NCBI GenBank assembly: GCA_034509425.1
Contig: JAVTVJ010001768.1
Coordinates: 186,001 to 250,000, forward strand
Direction of reading: 5' to 3'
Origin: Eopsaltria australis
Taxonomy: Eukaryota; Chordata; Aves; Passeriformes; Petroicidae
Length of the DNA stretch: 64,000 nt
The translations under genes were made by a program, and so were the position numbers. Under the pieces are notes generated by a model. That model ran no database searches and was not told where the DNA came from. It worked only from the letters and a program-made list of their open reading frames with translations. Below are positions 22,301 through 31,490 of the stretch, piece after piece (position 1 is the stretch's first letter; each line of letters begins with the position of its first letter).

Positions 22301-25300
22301 AGGAACTAGGAAACAAGTTTTGTCCCCTGCTGGGTTTAATAAAGCTTAAGAAGTAACCACTCACATTGACTTCCTGGTGCTGTAAACTGCACCCCACATT
22401 TGTTATTCATGAAATTCTGACCAGCCCAGTAATATCCCTGCTTGTCTGCATCAGGCTCTTGCCACAGACCAGAGAACTGAAAACGGAAAGAAACCTTTTT
22501 ACTTTTTTTCCCCTGCACTGTCCGTGGTGTTTGGGATGAGCAGAGCAGTCCTGAGATCCCGCCAGTCCCACTCTCAGGAATGTCAGCACAGCAGAGATTC
22601 AGCAAAGGGACACCTGCCTTTGGAAATGCCTGATAATCACAGCTCCCCATGAAGGAGAGAAGTGATAATTTGATCTTTCCTTTCCCTCTGCAGTAGCTTT
22701 TCACAGCCCTCCTGCTAAGATTAAGAAGGAGCCCCAGAGCCCCTCGGAGCCCACTCTGTGCTGCAGCCACGAGAGGCCATTCCAGCACAACACTGAGCAG
22801 TGCCTTTATGCCAGGTAAGGGGAGGGACAGGAGCTATTCTGGAATCAAATTCTCTGCATTATCAATAATGGAGGGTGTGATAACAGCCCTGGCTGTCTGC
22901 TGAGCACAGGTCAGCAGTGGTCAGCAGCTCTGGCCCCCAGCAAGGACAGCTCAGGCCTGTGAACATCAGCTCTGGCCTTGCCCCTTTCATTCTCCCTTTT
23001 ATTCTCCCTTTTTATTCTCCCTTTTTTTTCCTCCTTTTTATTCTCCTTTTCATTCTCCCTTTCTATTCTCCTTGTCCCTCAGCCATCCCCACACTCAGCA
23101 ATCCTGACACCTGCCACGTGCCTCTCCCCACTACTTCCTAAAATCTGTCCCACCCCTGCCCCCACTGCCTGCAGTGCCTGCCCCTTGCCTGAGCTGTGCT
23201 GGGGCTGCTCCAGCTCAGGCACCTTCCCCAGGCTTCTGCTTGCAGGGTTGTTGCTGTCAGTGGACAATCAGACAGCAGGGACTTTGTGCTGGGAGTTTTC
23301 TGTCCCAGGTGGCTGCAGGTTTGATGCACTCCCAGGTGCTGCCATGAGTCCTTCCTGGAGAGCTGAAATGCTGCAAAATCTGTTTGACTGTTCCAGTGCC
23401 TATGACCAAGCCAGACAGAGCCCCAGCCCAGGAGCCCTGACACAGCCACCCCTGCAACAGTTCCCCAGGCAGGACAGGACCTTCCTGAGCCCTGCAGGGC
23501 CACCCCACTCCACAGCCAGCTGTGGATACCTCAGTGAAAACAGGTGAGTTCCTGCCAGGAGAGGCAGCCACTGGCAAGGATTCCCTCCTTGGTGATTGAG
23601 GGAGGAAGGGCTGCAGTGTCCAGATGGAAATGATGCATTGACAGCAAGCACAGGATCCCCTCCTGTGGGACCCTCCACTGCTGCTGGGGTTTGAATCCAC
23701 AGCCTTACCCCTGCCACATCCTGTGCCCTTAACCCTGCCAGATTCTGTAACTTTAACCCTGCCAGATTCTGTAACTTTAACCCTGCCACATCCTGTGCCC
23801 TTAACCCTGCCAGACCCTGTGCCCTTAACCCTGCCAGATTGGAATCATCCTTCACTGGGGTTCCTTCCTTGCCCCAGCCATGAGTGAGCTCCTACAGCTC
23901 CAGGAACAGCCTGAGGAAGTTTCTGTCCCTCACCCAGCCCTGCCCCAGGGCTGAAATCAGAGGGATGACAAAGCAGCTGTCTCGTGTCCTCTCCCTTCCC
24001 AGCTCTTCGTACCAGGCACCAGTGGAGATGTGCCACTCCTTCCCACCCCCCCAGGGCATGGCCCAGGAAGATCCCATTGCCTTCCAGTGCCAGGTGCCCA
24101 AGCCCTGCCTCCAGTACCCTCAGCAGGGCTTCAAACAGGAGCAGCACGACCCTCAGTACGAGCAAGCCAAGCCTGCAGGCAGCAGGCAGCAGTTCCCAGC
24201 TGTGGTGGTCAAGCAGGAGCAGCTGGATTTTGTGTATGACTCAGGTAAGGCAGAGCTGGCTCTTCCTGACTCTTGTGTGTCCCCAAGCAACTCCCTGGTG
24301 AACATCCATCCCTGCTGTCTCTGAGCTTTTGATGTTTTAGGATTTAGCTTTTATATTTTTCAGATCCTCTACTGCTTTAGTGCATAACTCTAAATCTCCA
24401 TACCCTGTCAGCTGCTGTTCTTCCATTTTATGCAGACAAAACAATTCCTCTCCAGGCCTGAGACTCAAGGACACCCCACAAAGTATAAACAAAAGTGAAT
24501 TAGGGGGGAGCAAACTGGGGGGTAAATTACTTCATTACCTGAAGCTGTAATTGGACAATTAACCCCTGATATGCAAATAAACCAAACTTATCTCTGTCTG
24601 AAAAACTCATGACCACTGTGTCATGGTCTTGAGTGTGGCCTCTGGAAGGCTTCTAACTGCCCAAGGTGTTCCTGGGCAAGCCTTTAATAAATACCCACTT
24701 TATTCTCTTAATCTTGTCCAGCCTGGAGCCAGCAGAGGATCCAGGCAGCCACTCCAAGGCATCACTTTGAGGCAGCACTAGCTCAGTGTCAGGAGCTTGT
24801 GCTGTCTGGGAAAGGGGCCTGGGCACCAGGGAACTGAAACAGTTCTGTAGCAGGGAACTAAAACAGTTCTGTAGCAGGGAACTAAAACAGTTCTGTCTGT
24901 TCAGTGCATCCAAGATAAGGCTGGGACACTCACCACACTCTGAGAAAGACTTTCTGATAAAGAGTTGAAAGCTTTAGCAAGGTAGGAGGTAGAGGGTGAT
25001 GTTAAATCCATTCAAACCAGATTAAAGCATGGGTTTTTTCCCCTCCAAGGGAATAAGTAGCCAATAAGGAGAATCTCAAAATTCATGATTAGCCCACTCA
25101 CACCATCAGAAATGAAGGAAAGGGTGTTTCCATTTTCACAGGGAGTTTTTGTCTTTGGGGGTATTTGTGAGCTGGAAAGTTGCAGAAAATAAGTGAGGTC
25201 AGCTTTGAAGAAATCATACTGAAAACAGCCTGTAAATGGCAGCAGAAAGGAAAGAATCAATTATGTTGGACCTTGTACAGAAAATCTGTCCTGGATCCTT

Positions 25301-28300
25301 GAGCACAGGGCCCCTCTGGGCACTGGCAGAGGAAAGGGGCTCTGGGGGGGCTCAGCTCAGTCCAGGTGCTGCTTGGTGCCCCTTGCAGAATCAGCTTCCC
25401 CCTGCTATTCCCATAGGAACAAGGCACAGAGAACAGGGATTTCAGGGGAGAAAAAAGTTTATAATACCAAAAATACCTCTCTAGATGCCAGATCCACCAC
25501 GTGATCCTCTTATTTTTCCACAAGGAATGAATCTTATTTTTGTGGCAGACCTGTCCAGAGACTCACTGCCCTGAGATCACAACACTCTCTTCCAGAGGGA
25601 ATGTTACTTCTGGTTTCCTGGTATTTTAATGGACATCTTGAATTGTTTCCTTTAGCAGAAACAAGCACATAAATAAAAAGCTCCTATGAGGTATCACTGT
25701 GGTGATATTGATGTTACACTTTCACTGGGTCCTTCTGTCCAGAAAATGTGCAAACCCAGAAAAATGCTTTTCGTGAGAGTAGTTTATGATTGTAATAACA
25801 CCCAGTGGGTCAGCTCAGAGTTCTCTTCCCTCAGCATCAGCAAAATATCTGCTGGAAGCAATGGCCAGGCACAGGTGTGGGAGAGAAACCTTTCCAAAGC
25901 TCCCAGTTACAGCCTCTGTTCCAGCTGTGTACAGTAAATAAATTTGACTCAGAAAACACAGAATACAGAGGACACGAATTGCAGTGCACAGACAGCACAA
26001 TACACACAGAATCATGAAAAGATTTTGTGCTTCTTTTTAACAAAGGCTGGTTTTTTTATTTTGTATTTCCTAAAAACTGTTTGTGAGAATGCCCCATCAT
26101 GATGTGAAAAGGCCAGGGAGGCTTGAGACATCTGAAATGACCTTTGTGAGACTCTGCAGAAGCACTCAGGTGCTACTGCTCTCCATTTACGTCATCACAG
26201 TAGCCCTGGAAGAATGTAAAGCCTTCTTACCTGGGAAAGCAGCAGGGAAGTGTGCAATCTTCTTAAACTGAGATGAGAGAGAGGTTCAGATTTAGCCTGT
26301 TGTCCATGATTTTGTATAAAAGTGATGTAGAGGTGACTGGCTGCCTGTCCTGGCTGCTCTGAAGGAGGGTGTGTGATAGTGCCACAAAAACTTACTACTC
26401 TAATTGGTGATTGGAAGGACAATGCAAATGAAGTCATAATTACCAGTCTGACCCTAAGCCTTAGGAGGGCCCTAAGAGGACCTTGGTTAGAGAGCTGCCC
26501 TCACCTGCCCACCTTTGCAGAGCAAGATTATTCTGCCACTCGTGCTTTTGAAATGAATGAGTTTGTTAATTGTTCTGTAGATGTTCCTGACTGTCCCTCC
26601 ATGTACATAAATGCTGAGAGTTATCCAAGCCACTCAAACACAGAAGATACATCAGGTAAGAAATGCAGTGATTCTTCTTTTCCCTGAGCAGAATCTCCCT
26701 CTGGGACTGCCCTGGCTGTGACTGCTGGTGCTGCTTTCTCTTTCAGGCTGCAGCTATGACAAGCAGATGAGGTCCTTCACTGATGATGTCTGTGTTGTTC
26801 CAGAGAAATTTGAAGGTTGGAGTGATGCCTTAAGATTTCAGCTTTTACATTTTCCCCATCCTCTGCTGCATTAGTGCACAGCTCTAAACTCCAGACAGAG
26901 TGGAGTTACTGTCTTCACCTTTTGGTCAGGCAAAACAATCCCTCAGGGGCTGAGATCCAAGGACACCCCACAGCCTCAGGCCCCAAAAAGTATAAACATA
27001 AGTGAACTGTGGGGCAGCAAAATGGGGGAATGTGACTTCATTACCGGACAATTAACCTCTGATGTGCAAACAAACCAAACTTATCTCTGTCTGAAAATCT
27101 CATTACCATTGTCCATCTTGGGTGCAGCCTCTGAGGCTCCTGCACTGCCCAAGGTGGAGTTATTGAGGGCCTTTAATAAATACCCTCTTTATTCTCTAAC
27201 TCTGTCCAGCCTCTGTTCTAGGAAGCCACTCCAAGGCATCAGGAGAAAGAATGGCTTGGATTTTTGGTGTAAGATAACCTTTGGTGTAAGTTATTCATCA
27301 TCTTAGGCAGCCACTTGTCCAGTGCCTACACAGGTCATGACACTGTGTTCTTGCAGTGTTCATATCCAGCTTTTTGGTATCCCATTTTTGAGCTTTCCCA
27401 GCAGCAGCCAGGCCTCCCAGCAGAAGCAGCTTAACTGTGATGTAATTGTGATTGATATCAGAGCTGCTCTTGGAAAAGCTGCTCGTGAATTCTGTTTCAT
27501 GTGAACTGAAATACTCCAGGTAAACATCTGTGAAACTGTGAAATGTGCTGCTTTATATTTTTTTTTAAATCTTTTTCCTCGTGGTTTTTGCACTGTTATC
27601 CTCAGGAATGTCTGCTTTGTTCCTTCCAGCAGGAGACATCAAGCAGGAAGCCGGGGGGTACCGGGAAGGGCCCCCCTACCAGAGACGGGGCTCGCTGCAG
27701 CTCTGGCAGTTCCTGGTGGCTCTGCTGGACAATCCCATCAATTCCCACTTCATTGCCTGGACCGGCAGGGGGATGGAGTTCAAGCTCATTGAGCCAGAGG
27801 AGGTGAAACCATCGAGGTTCTCTACAGGCTCAGGGGAATCATCCACTCTTTCTGGGGCTGCAGACTCTCAAGTGGCTTTTCCTCTGCCTGCCAGGGGTAC
27901 TCACTAGACCCTGCAGCAAGCCAAGGTTTTTAGAAGAGGCCAAAACACTTGAGTGACACAAGTATCAGGTTTAGGAAAGGCTGCTTGTATGTAAGGGTAG
28001 ATCCTCAGCTCTGCAGTGAGTCAAATTATCCACTGCCTTCACTGCCCTGGGTATTTCACTCTCAGGCTTGCAGTGACCTGTGCTGTCTTGTCACGCTCCA
28101 AACTTGGGGCTGGCATTGAAGTCTGGAGTTTTGAACCCTATTGATTCATGAGAATCTGAAAGCAGATATGTCCTGGTTTATCTTTATTTCAAAACTACTT
28201 TCACTGAAGTGTAATCTCAAATGCTGCCATGTTCCAAAAATCCAGTGCTACCTGAGTATCTGGGAGATGTGTCCATAACATCTGCTCATATCTTGTTCCA

Positions 28301-29878
28301 ATTACAGCTGCATTTTGCACTGTTCTTGCTCCATATCAAAATTTACGGGCACTTTCAGCACAGATGGGTTGTCTTGGTGGGTTGATATCAGTTTACAACA
28401 GGTTTCTGAGTCCCGTGGACAAAGCTGAAAATCGAGTAGGAAGGCACAGGTCTCTTTCAGTGTGTTCCCTCATGCTTGGTCTCCTGATAAACATGGGACC
28501 CTTGAAGATAAAGTGTAATATGGGATAAAGAAGCCCTTTCCTCAAGCTCTCAGAGTACTGGAGGGTGAGGAGCAGTGGTGACACCAAATGAGCTCTGTAG
28601 TGTATCTGTAGTGATAAAGTGCTGGAGTTCTACTCATGGTAAAAAGCTGCTCAATGATTGATGAGTCTATTACTGGAACTGTGCTGTGGTGCCACCCATC
28701 AAAAGAGAAGCAGCTGGAAAATGCTCTTTTCTCTTGGGCTGGGCTCACAGACATCCATCCCCAGAGTTTGGTGCTTTGTTTGCAGGTGGCCAGGCTGTGG
28801 GGGATCCAGAAGAACCGTCCAGCCATGAACTACGACAAGCTGAGCCGCTCGCTGCGCTACTACTACGAGAAAGGCATCATGCAGAAGGTCAGTTGGCAAA
28901 GCAGGAGAAAACTTTAGGCTTTAAGTGATTCTCCTCTTGTTTGGGACAGGAATTCCCACAGAGAGAATGTCCTTGAGCTGGCCAGGCAACCCACAGAATC
29001 AATCACAGAATGACTGGGTTGGAAGAGATCTTTAAGATCATTGAGTCCTACCCATGCCCCAACACCTGCAGTAAACCATGGTGCCAAGTGCCACATCCAA
29101 TCTTTTCCTAAACACATCCAGGCATGCCAAGCTTGCCCTCCCCAAAATTTCTCTTTGCTGTAGTTAAATGGAGAAGCTGTGAAGGAGCTGAATGTAGGCA
29201 AGGCATGGGAAATAAAACAAAGGGGGAATTACGGTTTCTTTCTTTTTCTGGATGTGTCTGCAGTCAGGAGAGTGGGAATTTATGCAGCTTCAAGGAGATA
29301 CAATCAGCCCTTTTCCTGGTGACAGAAAGGTTGCCTGGAGCTCGGTTCTGTGTGGTTGGGATGGTCTTTGGCACCCCCAGGGCACTGGAGAGATAATTGG
29401 GAGTGAAACTGTCACAGTACAGACTGTTCAGGAACTGCTGCTGTTACCTGGACACAGTCAGCTGGCAGCATCCCAGCTCCCAGGAGCTGTGCCAGGGGAG
29501 GTCAGAGCAGCAGAGAAGCAAGAGCACAGCACAAGGAGAAATTCCCAATGACAGGGCAGGCAGATGTCTTTGCCAGCCTTCCCTGGCACTGGGCAGCACT
29601 GGCAGGCGCTGGCCCTGGGCCTGCAGCACTCACCTGGCCTCCCCTCATCCCTGCAGGTGGCTGGGGAGCGCTACGTGTACAAGTTTGTGTGTGAGCCCGA
29701 GGCTTTGTTCTCCATGGCCTTCCCCGAGCAGCCGCGGCCGGCGCTGAAGGCGGAGCTGGAGCGGAGCATCAGCGACGAGGGCACCGTGCCCCTGTCCCAC
29801 CTGGATGAGAGTGGCTCCTACCTGCCAGACCCCGGGGGCTTCCCCCCACAGCTCTACAGCAAAGGCTACACCTACTAG
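16346..29878 (+). CDS. ETV4: ETS translocation variant 4 (PEA3-group ETS transcription factor)
   Basis: Twelve coding exons splice to a 463-residue protein (human is 484), a nuclear activator that binds GGAA/T sites downstream of FGF/ERK signalling. Exons: 16346-16390, 16474-16570, 17223-17270, 20779-20832, 22694-22814, 23397-23543, 24003-24244, 26581-26655, 26747-26815, 27633-27802, 28786-28887, 29657-29878; all phases join. The N-terminus ([11 protein letters not shown]) matches the family. The acidic activation domain spans about 46-81, with a COP1-type degron DEQFVPDF at 70-77. SUMO-type psi-K-x-E sites occur at K92, K215, K241 and K303. The ETS domain runs about 321-403, starting [11 protein letters not shown], with the recognition helix near [13 protein letters not shown]. 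The start was chosen because it is the first ATG in this frame after the leader. Residues 16-45 (Gly/Ala/Pro-rich) look diverged from mammals. It converges on DHX8. Confidence 0.97.
16474..16570 (+). CDS. ETV4: ETV4 coding exon 2 (16-47)
   Basis: Low-complexity Gln/Pro/Gly/Ala segment ending in DSE, which rejoins the family consensus. The acceptor is a cagcag tandem (16471-16476), so one Gln is optional. Donor GTGAGG. Confidence 0.85.
16691..17196 (+). repeat. 23-bp minisatellite in ETV4 intron 2, 22 copies
   Basis: Twenty-two head-to-tail copies of a unit built on ccggagcatccctcggt, followed by a variable 6-nt linker. Three linker types exist: ccccg (copies 1, 3-5), cctgt (2, 6-9, 12, 17-19) and ccgtg (10, 11, 13-16, 20, 21). 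The array fills most of the 652-nt intron. Because 23 is not a multiple of three and no unit holds a stop in any phase, all six frames are open across it. Confidence 0.97.
17223..17270 (+). CDS. ETV4: ETV4 coding exon 3 (48-63)
   Basis: It encodes [16 protein letters not shown], the acidic/hydrophobic core of the activation domain. The intron before it holds the 23-bp minisatellite. Phase 1 at both ends. Confidence 0.95.
18607..18634 (+). repeat. (TTA)n microsatellite
   Basis: About nine perfect trinucleotide units in ETV4 intron 3. Confidence 0.95.
19031..19058 (+). repeat. (TTTA)n microsatellite
   Basis: Seven tetranucleotide units in ETV4 intron 3. Confidence 0.95.
20355..20425 (+). repeat. 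A-rich low-complexity tract
   Basis: Irregular aataa/aacaa units in ETV4 intron 3; no retrocopy head was recognised next to it. Confidence 0.8.
20779..20832 (+). CDS. ETV4: ETV4 coding exon 4 (64-81)
   Basis: It encodes [18 protein letters not shown], containing two VPD motifs; DEQFVPDF matches the known COP1-binding degron of ETV1/4/5. Donor GTGAGT. Confidence 0.97.
21403..21550 (+). repeat. 77-bp tandem duplication in ETV4 intron 4
   Basis: 'gtgttctcccctctctcag' occurs at 21403 and again at 21480, each followed by similar text through 'gggttcctctgctc'. It is two imperfect copies with a 77-bp period. Confidence 0.85.
22694..22814 (+). CDS. ETV4: ETV4 coding exon 5 (82-121)
   Basis: It starts [25 protein letters not shown] is the conserved SUMO site (K92). 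The exon ends TEQCLYA plus two bases; donor GTAAGG. Confidence 0.96.
22985..23080 (+). repeat. Pyrimidine-rich ~12-bp tandem repeat
   Basis: About eight loose copies of cattctccctttt-like units in ETV4 intron 5, all C/T on the plus strand apart from the conserved A. Confidence 0.9.
23397..23543 (+). CDS. ETV4: ETV4 coding exon 6 (122-170)
   Basis: It encodes a Ser/Pro/Gln-rich segment starting [20 protein letters not shown], matching the central PEA3 region. The SPSPGAL portion holds SP sites suited to proline-directed kinases (inference). Donor GTGAGT. Confidence 0.95.
23713..23840 (+). repeat. 24-bp tandem repeat in ETV4 intron 6
   Basis: About 5.4 copies of gccagattctgtaacttt/aaccct or gccacatcctgtgccctt/aaccct in two subtypes. 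Confidence 0.95.
24003..24244 (+). CDS. ETV4: ETV4 coding exon 7 (171-251)
   Basis: The largest ETV4 exon. It encodes the Gln/Pro-rich region with [12 protein letters not shown] and [14 protein letters not shown], both family hallmarks and both psi-K-x-E sites (K215, K241). Donor GTAAGG. Confidence 0.96.
24330..24764 (+). mobile_element. Solo LTR (TGATGCC family), copy 1
   Basis: A 435-bp element in ETV4 intron 7, from TGATG at 24330 to GGCATCA at 24764, flanked by a 4-bp target duplication cttt (24326-24329 and 24765-24768). AATAAA lies near 24687. Near-inverted termini and 4-bp duplication suggest a class I (gammaretrovirus-like) ERV. It is in the same orientation as the gene and related to 26823-27241 and 58795-59198. 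Confidence 0.82.
24829..24896 (+). repeat. 24-bp tandem repeat, 3 copies
   Basis: Three nearly identical units reading gggaactaaaacagttctgt plus agca, directly visible downstream of the LTR. Confidence 0.93.
26581..26655 (+). CDS. ETV4: ETV4 coding exon 8 (252-276)
   Basis: It encodes [20 protein letters not shown] and on to DTS, aligned with the family DVxxCxSMYxxxE segment. Donor GTAAGA. Confidence 0.95.
26747..26815 (+). CDS. ETV4: ETV4 coding exon 9 (277-299)
   Basis: It encodes [20 protein letters not shown] then KFE. It is 69 nt and phase 1 at both ends, so skipping it keeps the frame. The donor is GAAG/GTTGGA, weaker than the other ETV4 donors, and a solo LTR begins at intron position +8. 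Confidence 0.95.
26823..27241 (+). mobile_element. Solo LTR (TGATGCC family), copy 2, abutting a splice donor
   Basis: A 419-bp element with perfect 9-bp inverted ends (TGATGCCTT / AAGGCATCA) and a 4-bp target duplication ggag at 26819-26822 and 27242-27245. AATAAA lies near 27174. Insertion was at positions +4 to +7 of ETV4 intron 9, leaving the first seven intronic bases unchanged but replacing all sequence after them. Confidence 0.9.
27633..27802 (+). CDS. ETV4: ETV4 coding exon 10 (300-356), ETS domain part 1
   Basis: It starts GDIKQE (K303 SUMO-type site) and continues through [20 protein letters not shown] to IEPEE. The acceptor is a cagcag tandem (27627-27632); use of the first would add one Ala. 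Donor GTGAAA. Confidence 0.98.
27803..28785 (+). other. ETV4: ETV4 intron 10
   Basis: No repeat family or other feature was recognised in this intron. Confidence 0.6.
28786..28887 (+). CDS. ETV4: ETV4 coding exon 11 (357-390), ETS domain part 2
   Basis: It encodes [20 protein letters not shown] then [14 protein letters not shown], containing the DNA-recognition helix with the two invariant Arg that read GGA. Phase 0 at both ends. Confidence 0.99.
28986..29128 (-). mobile_element. CR1 LINE 3' fragment
   Basis: A reversed CR1 3' end beginning tcacagaatgactgggttgg, then gatctttaagatcat and ccccaacacctgc. It is 5'-truncated and lies in ETV4 intron 11. Confidence 0.85.
29657..29878 (+). CDS. ETV4: ETV4 coding exon 12 (391-463 and stop)
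   Basis: It encodes [20 protein letters not shown], the end of the ETS domain, then the C-terminal tail with VPLSHLDES and a terminal GYTY. Stop TAG at 29876-29878. Confidence 0.98.
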   Translation: MAGERYVYKFVCEPEALFSMAFPEQPRPALKAELERSISDEGTVPLSHLDESGSYLPDPGGFPPQLYSKGYTY

Positions 29879-31490
29879 CAGTGCTGGGGGCACGCTGTGT
29901 GCAGGAGGAGGTGGCTGGCTCAGCTGTGGCAGCATTTGCTCAGGCCAGCACTGAGCTCTGGGTCCCTGCTGTGGCAGGACAGGAGTTCAGGTACACACAT
30001 GGACAATCATCACCTCACAGCAGACAGGGCTCTGGTGTGCTTGGGATAAAAGTCTCCTGCTGTGTTAGGATGGGGCACGTTCTCAGCCGTGCTCAGGCAT
30101 CTCCTGAGCAGCAGAGCAGGACATTGGTGCCTCTGGATGTACCAAACACCTCTCACAACCCCTCTCATTGCACAGGGAGGGTGTGTGTCCCACCAGGCTG
30201 GATTTTCCACGTGTGAGAATGCTACAATGCTGCTGCTGACTCCATTCCTCCAGCACATATCCTGAACCTGTGCATGACCAGAGGAACTCCCTCTGAAAGG
30301 CCAGTTAAGCCTTCTCCCCAGGATGGCTGCAGGACAGTGGTCACAGCTCTTGTGCCTTCCTTGGGGAACCCTCATTGTCCTGCATGTGCATGCTCCTGCC
30401 TTAGCAGCTCCTGGCCCATGCCTGGAGTTTCTGTATTCAGGCACTCTGAGCAGGGCAGGTGGAGCCCTTGGCCAGGATTAGAGCAGTCCTGGAGTACCTG
30501 GCCCAAAGCCTTTTAGGGGAACTACAGAGGAGCTTGACTGCACTGGTCTGGGACACAGGTCAGAGCCAATGCCACGTTCAGGTAGCAGGACTGTGGGAAG
30601 CAGCAAGGCCTGGGACACCAGCTCAGTGCAGTGTTGTGGCTTTTCCAAACTGAAAAACTTCTTCAACAAATATTCTCAGGATATTTGAAGAGCTGCCCAT
30701 CCTGGGCTTGGCTAGAGAATTGTCTGAGGCAAGAGAAGAACCTGGTGGAGGTGTGGTTAAAAAATGCTATACAAAGTAACCTAAACCATACCTACATCTT
30801 AATATAGGAATTCAGACTTAAATTCCACAGATATTTGCATGTTTGAGGGGAATTCAGATGTGTTGAAAAGGCAGCTCTCTCTCTGCAGTCCAGTGCAGCA
30901 CATGCAACTGAACTGAACTGGCAGGTTTCCCACAACAGTAAATGTTTATAATGGGCACCACATCCTCATTAGGAGGTGTTTCATTTTTTAATTAGCAGCT
31001 CCACATTCCCAGTTAGACAAGGAGCAGTACAGTGTAACCACACAGAAAAAGTCTGTTTCTGCTCCTTCAGATTGATGTTTCAGCTGCTGAATACAGAGCA
31101 TTGCCAATCCTGCCAGCATGGTAGCCTGTCGAGAAAATTCTATTGACTGAAAGCCTGATTTCCCCTGATGCCTCCCCCCTGCATGGCTACTGCCAACCCT
31201 CCCAGCCTTGTCCCTGAGTGCAAGAGCCATGAAAGGCAGCAGTCCCTGCCTGAGGAGAAGCCAGACACCCAGAGCAGTCTGCTCTGCTGCTGCCTTTGCA
31301 GGGCCTGTGCAGACACTTGGTGTTCTGCCAGTTCCTGACCCTCCTGCCTTGCCCTGCACCCCCTGGCCAGCACAGTTCCTGTGGTGTCCCAGTGAGGGTG
31401 AAAGGGAACCCTTCCTTTGGTATAAGCTGCCTTTACTATTTATGAGTGTAAAAATACTATAATTAATAAATTGGTCTGTCTTTGGCCAGC
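29879..31490 (+). other. ETV4: ETV4 3' UTR
   Basis: About 1.6 kb from the stop codon to a canonical AATAAA at 31465-31470. No open frame of note. The end point is inferred from the signal. Confidence 0.65.
31465..31470 (+). promoter_or_regulatory. ETV4: AATAAA polyadenylation signal for ETV4
   Basis: A canonical hexamer in an AT-rich context, followed by a TG/T-rich stretch (ttggtctgtctttgg) as expected of a downstream element. Confidence 0.65.

Noticed and set aside
24330..27241. One provirus with two LTRs spanning ETV4 exon 8
   Set aside because: The target duplications differ (cttt and ggag) and a real ETV4 exon lies between.
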